Notes under the pieces: model-generated
The model's input: the letters and a program-made list of their open reading frames with translations, nothing else
The model's database searches: none
Told to the model about the DNA's origin: nothing
Part shown: in pieces, positions 5,329 through 7,981 of the stretch
Layout: every line of letters begins with the position of its first letter
How positions within the stretch are numbered: position 1 is the stretch's first letter
NCBI GenBank assembly: GCA_947584775.1
Contig: CANPWT010000049.1
Span: 1 to 7,981 of the forward strand
DNA from: an uncultured Clostridia bacterium
Lineage (GTDB): Bacteria > Bacillota > Clostridia > Christensenellales > UBA1242
DNA length: 7,981 nucleotides
Direction of reading: 5' to 3'
Program-made: the position numbers and the translations under genes

Positions 5329-5348
5329 GGGTTACAAGCCCTTTTTTT
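5327..5348 (+). terminator. Bidirectional terminator shared by rpmB and the ABC-F gene
   Basis: AAGGGTT (5327-5333), loop ACA, AGCCCTT (5337-5343), then T's. The stem includes the rpmB stop codon. On the minus strand the same stem is followed by ATTTTTCTTTTTT within the end of rpmB, so it can also stop the converging ABC-F transcript, whose stop codon lies only 25 bases from that of rpmB. Confidence 0.88.
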
Positions 5349-5353
5349 CTTGC

Positions 5354-6880
5354 TTAATTTATTATATGCAGCCCGTTTTTATCTAATTTATACACAATGT
5401 TGCACACGTCCTGAATATATTTTCTATCGTGAGAAACAGAAATTATTGCCCCATTGTACTCTTTTAAAATCTTTCTTATAACAGGGTTTGATAACGGGCT
5501 TAAATTTCTTGTTGGCTCATCTAAAACTAAAACATTATTCTTTTCCACTATCAGTTTTAGTAAAAGCAATTTTGCCTTTTGTCCTTCGCTTAAATTGATA
5601 ATTTTGTGTTCCATTTCTTCGGTTGTGAATTTTAAACTACCTAAAAACGTACGCGGATTAAAATTTAAGTTTGAATAAGACAATTCTTCAATAGGCGTGT
5701 TTTGATAATTTAAAGTTTCAAAATAGTTTTGAGAAAAATAACCAACGTTTAGCCCAATAGTAGATTTTAAAATTGGCAAAAGATGTTTTAATAAAGTGGA
5801 TTTGCCTGCCCCGTTATCGCCAACAATAGCCACCTTTTGCGGCCCTTTTACGCATAAGTTAATATTATTAGACAATAGTTTATTGCCTACACTTAATGAA
5901 TTTAAGTGAATGTTTATTATTTCCTTTTGATTAGGAATGGCTATTTTGTTGTCTAAAAGCAACTTAATATTTTCTTCCACCTCTGGAATTTCTGTTAAAT
6001 TAGTTGATTCCAACTTTCTTTCCTGCGCTTTAATATTTGCCATTTTTTTAGCAACAATTCTTCCGTTTGAGGGGTTCTTTTTTGACTCACACAACGAGTT
6101 TTCTACTTTTTGTTTAATTTTGTTTAGAATTTCTTCTTTTTTATTTCTTTCTCGTTTTTCGTTATATGCAATTTGCGTTTGTTTTTCTATATGGTTTTGC
6201 CTTGCAACAACATAATCTTTATACCCGCCTTTAAACAAGGTGTGTTTGGGCTCAGTTTTCCGTTTTAATTGTTCTAGATGCAAAATTATATTAGCACAAT
6301 TTTCCAACAAGGTTTCATCATGTGAAATAAAGATTATTGGAAAGGCGCACGAATTTATAAATTCTTCTAACCAATTTAAGGTTTTTATATCTAGGTCGTT
6401 AGTTGGCTCATCTAAAAGTAGTATTGAGGGGTTTCGCAGTAACAGTTTTAAAATTTGCACTTTAACCAGCTCACCACCCGACAAATTAGATATTATTATA
6501 TTATCATCTAAAACATTGCCCGGTAAATCAAATTGTTTAATATATGGATGCAGTTTATATATTTGGCTGTATAAATTATAATCCAACTCGCTTTTAGGGC
6601 TTTCTTTTAATAAAAATTCAATTACTGAACAATTTTGCCAAATAGCAGATAATTTTTGTTCTAAATACCCGAATGTTTCGTTAGTATTTAATATTGTTCC
6701 GCTAACAACAGCGTAATCCTTAACTAATTCTTTGTTATATATTGCTTTTAATAAAGTGGATTTACCGTTGCCTTCTTCGCCAATTATGGCCAATTTATCG
6801 CCTGGATTGATTGCCAAATTTAAATCTTTTATTAAAAATCTATCTTTAATTTTAATTGAAAAATTTGTTATTTTAAACAT
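5354..6880 (-). CDS. ABC-F ATPase, probable ribosome-protection (antibiotic resistance) type, 508 aa
   Basis: Two ABC cassettes in one chain and no membrane segments, the ABC-F layout. NBD1: Walker A GEEGNGKST (34-42), signature LSGGE (133-137), Walker B/D-loop ILLLDEPTNDLD (153-164), switch H187. A charged linker with coiled-coil character runs about 205-310 (KKEEILNKIKQKVE, RIVAKKMANIKAQERK), the part that reaches into the ribosome in this family. NBD2: Walker A GDNGAGKST (354-362), signature LSEGQ (430-434), DEPTRNLSP (454-462), switch H484. All catalytic residues are present, but the second D-loop reads RNLSP instead of the usual NHLD. The SD AGGAGG is four bases before the ATG. The attenuator leader upstream favours a drug-inducible member (as for vmlR, vga, lsa and msr types) over a housekeeping one. 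Which drugs it protects against cannot be read from the sequence. Confidence 0.93.
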   Translation of the reverse strand: MFKITNFSIKIKDRFLIKDLNLAINPGDKLAIIGEEGNGKSTLLKAIYNKELVKDYAVVSGTILNTNETFGYLEQKLSAIWQNCSVIEFLLKESPKSELDYNLYSQIYKLHPYIKQFDLPGNVLDDNIIISNLSGGELVKVQILKLLLRNPSILLLDEPTNDLDIKTLNWLEEFINSCAFPIIFISHDETLLENCANIILHLEQLKRKTEPKHTLFKGGYKDYVVARQNHIEKQTQIAYNEKRERNKKEEILNKIKQKVENSLCESKKNPSNGRIVAKKMANIKAQERKLESTNLTEIPEVEENIKLLLDNKIAIPNQKEIINIHLNSLSVGNKLLSNNINLCVKGPQKVAIVGDNGAGKSTLLKHLLPILKSTIGLNVGYFSQNYFETLNYQNTPIEELSYSNLNFNPRTFLGSLKFTTEEMEHKIINLSEGQKAKLLLLKLIVEKNNVLVLDEPTRNLSPLSNPVIRKILKEYNGAIISVSHDRKYIQDVCNIVYKLDKNGLHIIN

Positions 6881-6921
6881 ACAACCTCCTTATGCGAGAT
6901 AGTTGAACGTTAAAATAGCAT

Positions 6922-6970
6922 AAAAAAACAACTATCCCAAAATTTATAATTTAATTTAAGGATAATTGTT
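6922..6970 (-). terminator. Attenuator terminator in the ABC-F leader
   Basis: An 11-bp stem (6970-6960 with 6937-6927, one G-U) with a 21-base AT-rich loop, followed on the minus strand by a run of T ending at 6922. It lies 42 bases before the ABC-F start codon, so termination here gives a short non-productive transcript. Confidence 0.8.
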
Positions 6971-7000
6971 ATGCAAAATAAGTTACATTAACAAACTACC

Positions 7001-7021
7001 CTAGTTTATTAAAATGCTCAT
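7001..7021 (-). CDS. Leader ORF of the ABC-F attenuator, MSILIN
   Basis: Six codons and a TAG stop, preceded by a perfect SD (AGGAGG, 7032-7027) five bases from the ATG. The promoter places the transcript start near 7034, so the SD is at the very 5' end of the mRNA. The codons from the fourth to the stop form the left arm of the first leader hairpin, so ribosome position directly decides which structure forms. The peptide's hydrophobic Ile-Leu-Ile-Asn end might be the stalling element. Confidence 0.78.
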   Translation of the reverse strand: MSILIN

Positions 7022-7040
7022 TTTTGCCTCCTATATTTTT

Positions 7041-7069
7041 ATATTAACACCGCCAATTTGCTTTGTCAA
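7041..7069 (-). promoter_or_regulatory. Sigma-A promoter of the ABC-F transcript
   Basis: On the minus strand: TTGACA (7069-7064), 17-bp spacer, TAATAT (7046-7041), with TG one base upstream of the -10 box (extended -10). Confidence 0.78.
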
Positions 7070-7076
7070 TATTTTT

Positions 7077-7105
7077 AACCAAATTTGTGCTAAGTACATA
7101 TTATA
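7077..7105 (+). promoter_or_regulatory. Possible mother-cell sigma promoter of the spoVM-like gene
   Basis: AACC (7077-7080), a 16-bp spacer and CATATTATA (7097-7105) fit the sigma-K pattern mACm / CATAnnnTA; the -10 also resembles sigma-E. A TATAAT (7102-7107) overlaps it. Either would start transcription at or just inside the ATG at 7110, so the assignment is uncertain. Confidence 0.35.
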
Positions 7106-7109
7106 ATAT

Positions 7110-7196
7110 ATGAAAATTTATTGTTTTAAAGCGCCAAGGTTTTTAAGGCCTATATTTAAACTTTTGTTTGGTAAAAGCATTATTTACATAAAATAA
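7110..7196 (+). CDS. spoVM: SpoVM-like sporulation peptide, 28 aa
   Basis: The peptide begins MKIYCFKAPRFLRPIFKLLFGK. From memory of Bacillus subtilis SpoVM (26 aa), identities fall at M1, K2, Y4, K7, P9, F11, L12 and I15, with conservative changes at positions 3, 6, 10 and 17. P9 and a basic residue at 17 match functionally important positions. SpoVM is an amphipathic peptide that binds the convex forespore membrane and anchors SpoIVA at the start of spore coat assembly. In Bacillus spoVM lies next to rpmB; here the ABC-F gene lies between them, which supports both identity and a later insertion. No SD is visible before the ATG, and an in-frame stop two codons upstream excludes an earlier start. 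An inverted repeat (CATTATTT/AAATAATG, 7178-7198) covers the end of the gene but has no T run. Confidence 0.72.
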   Translation: MKIYCFKAPRFLRPIFKLLFGKSIIYIK

Positions 7197-7256
7197 TGTT
7201 ATGAGCGAAAGCGCAAAGTTTTGCCGCGTTGCTAAATTCCTATGATGACTATTTGT

Positions 7257-7296
7257 GAGATTCACTCCATGCGCCAACGCTTGGTCGGAATGACAT
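7257..7296 (-). mobile_element. Half copy of the MITE-like element
   Basis: Reverse-complemented, this 40-base stretch matches 1081-1119 with only one substitution and a 2-to-3 base change in the middle (ATGTCATTCCGAC(C/T)AAGCG ... GCGCATGGAGTGAATCTC). The partner inverted end is not recognisable in the 60 bases on the other side (7197-7256, which hold only an imperfect inverted repeat around 7203-7232), so this is a solo end or a decayed copy. Confidence 0.7.
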
Positions 7297-7299
7297 TTT

Positions 7300-7520
7300 A
7301 TGAGAGGAAAACCCTAGGTTGTCCCTCATTATATAAATTCCCAGCCGCTTGGAGAAGGAGGATGAGGGAGAACCCTCGGTGTGACGCGCTATTCTTATAT
7401 TTTAAATTCTACCTTATAGGAAAAGGAGTAATGAGGGAAAACCCTAGGTTGTCCCTCATTATATAAATTTCCAACCGCTTGGAGAAGGAGGATGAGGGAG
7501 AACCCTCGGTGCGCCCTCAT
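7300..7520. repeat. Second hairpin-repeat cluster, 131-bp tandem duplication
   Basis: A roughly 83-bp block starting ATGAG(A/G)GGAAAACC is present at 7300 and again at 7431, a period of 131 bp. Each block holds two hairpin modules. They lie at 7300-7329, 7362 onward (right arm decayed to GTGACGCGCT), 7431-7459 and 7492-7520. The lead sequences GGAAAAGGAGTA and CTTGGAGAAGGAGG are shared with the 1239-1915 array, so both clusters belong to one dispersed family. The last right arm ends at 7520, one base from the stop codon of the dnaJ-like gene. Confidence 0.85.
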
Positions 7521-7521
7521 A

Positions 7522-7981
7522 CTAAGTGTTACTTATTTTTTTATTGTAGTTATTGGTTTTGGGGAAGGATTTTTCGCCAAAAGCGGACTGCAATTCTTTT
7601 GCTATTTTTATGGTGTTTTTGTCCATATCGCGTGGCATTTCCCCTTTCAGGGTTACAATAATATCGCCACTGCCAAAGACTTTAAGGTATTTAATGCCCT
7701 TGCCTTTAAGGGTGTATTTTGTGTTGGATTGGGTAAGCGGCGCGACATCTATTGTTTGGCTGCCTTTAAGTGTTGGAACTTCCACCTTCCCGCCCAAAAT
7801 TAAGGTTGTTATTGGGGCGTAAGCGTCCACATATAGGTCAAAGCCTTTGCGAACAAGCAATGGATGCGGTTGAACATTTATTGCAATGCGCAAATCACCT
7901 GGAACGCCGTTTGTTGAGGCGGTTTGATGCCCTTCGCCATTAAGTCGGATTACTTGCTCGTTATCTATGCCGGCTGGAACT
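7522..7981 (-). CDS. dnaJ: Chaperone DnaJ (Hsp40), C-terminal part, cut by the window end
   Basis: The frame is open from the window end (reading VPAGIDNEQVIRLNGEGHQ) to the TAG at 7522-7524, giving about 152 residues. It is the second substrate-binding beta domain and dimerisation tail of DnaJ: VPAGI(D)N, the RLxGEGH segment, PGDLRIAINVQPHPLLVRKGFDLY, the LGGxVEVPTL motif, and LKGKGI...GSGDIIVTLK. The J domain, Gly/Phe region and zinc fingers are outside the window. A partial DnaJ-family paralogue such as CbpA is less likely but cannot be excluded without the zinc fingers. The last 15 residues (KSFPKTNNYNKKISNT) look unlike the usual tail. No terminator other than the repeat hairpin at 7492-7520 follows the stop. 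Confidence 0.9.
   Translation of the reverse strand, partial: VPAGIDNEQVIRLNGEGHQTASTNGVPGDLRIAINVQPHPLLVRKGFDLYVDAYAPITTLILGGKVEVPTLKGSQTIDVAPLTQSNTKYTLKGKGIKYLKVFGSGDIIVTLKGEMPRDMDKNTIKIAKELQSAFGEKSFPKTNNYNKKISNT

Larger units (their letters stand above)
6922..7034 (-). promoter_or_regulatory. Ribosome-mediated transcription attenuator of the ABC-F gene
   Basis: In minus-strand order, five pairing segments can be read. Segment 1 is TTAATAAACTA within the leader ORF (7012-7002). Segment 2 is TAGTTTGTTAA (6998-6988), pairing with 1 over 11 bp with one G-U. Segment 2 with its GGG lead (7001-6990) can instead pair with segment 3, AACAATTATCC (6970-6960). Segment 3 alternatively pairs with segment 4, GGATAGTTGTT (6937-6927), to form the terminator. 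Segment 4 can also pair with segment 5, CAACTATCTC (6905-6896), just before the ABC-F SD. A ribosome stalled on the leader ORF would cover segment 1, free segment 2 and favour 2:3 plus 4:5, giving read-through. This logic matches known drug-inducible ABC-F leaders. The pairings are seen; the mechanism is inferred. Confidence 0.8.

Noticed and set aside
5937..6581. Plus-strand ORFs of 92 and 113 codons
   Set aside because: Antisense to the ABC-F gene; hydrophobic low-complexity translation typical of antisense AT-rich DNA.
7492..7803. 103-codon plus-strand ORF beginning in a repeat hairpin (MRENPRCALI...)
   Set aside because: It starts in the repeat and then runs antisense through dnaJ.

Overview
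The window reads as chromosomal DNA of a low-GC, endospore-forming member of the Bacillota, probably a clostridial or related uncultured lineage. The pointers are AT-rich intergenic DNA, strong AGGAG-type ribosome binding sites, sigma-A promoters, U-tract terminators, tRNA genes with encoded CCA, a SpoVM-like peptide gene, and the rpmB / Asp23-family / DAK2-kinase neighbourhood known from Bacillus (rpmB-yloU-yloV, with spoVM close by). TGA is not read as sense in any of the genes.

Left third (1-2130): the 3' part of tRNA-Leu(UAA) with its terminator, then an unrecognised 222-aa protein whose near-perfect promoter puts the transcription start at or next to the ATG (apparently leaderless), then tRNA-Val(UAC). 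About 960 bases separate tRNA-Val from tRNA-Gly(GCC). They hold a 154-bp palindromic MITE-like element and a roughly 680-bp array of 175-bp repeats that contain hairpin modules and run to within about 10 bp of tRNA-Gly.

Middle (2131-5350): four minus-strand genes and one plus-strand gene. The minus-strand genes are a zinc-ribbon two-helix membrane protein, a small Cys-rich protein with an 11-residue repeat, and a two-gene operon of an Asp23-family protein and a FakA/YloV-type DAK2 kinase. Divergent from the operon is rpmB (bL28, zinc-binding form), with two small hairpins in its leader.

Right third (5350-7981): an ABC-F ATPase convergent with rpmB and sharing a bidirectional terminator with it. 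Its 5' leader has all the parts of a ribosome-mediated attenuator: promoter, strong SD, a six-codon leader ORF (MSILIN), an anti-antiterminator, an antiterminator, an intrinsic terminator, and a further hairpin just before the SD of the ABC-F gene. This architecture is typical of antibiotic-inducible ribosome-protection ABC-F genes, so the protein is more likely an inducible resistance factor than a housekeeping one. Next comes a 28-codon gene resembling spoVM, then a second cluster of the same hairpin repeats plus a half copy of the MITE-like element in the opposite orientation. The repeats end one base from the stop codon of a dnaJ-like gene that runs off the window.

The most interesting items are the ABC-F attenuator and the repeat family shared by the two intergenic clusters. 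In the family, a one-base indel breaks the micro-ORF frame but leaves the palindrome intact, which points to selection or mobility at the DNA or RNA structure level.
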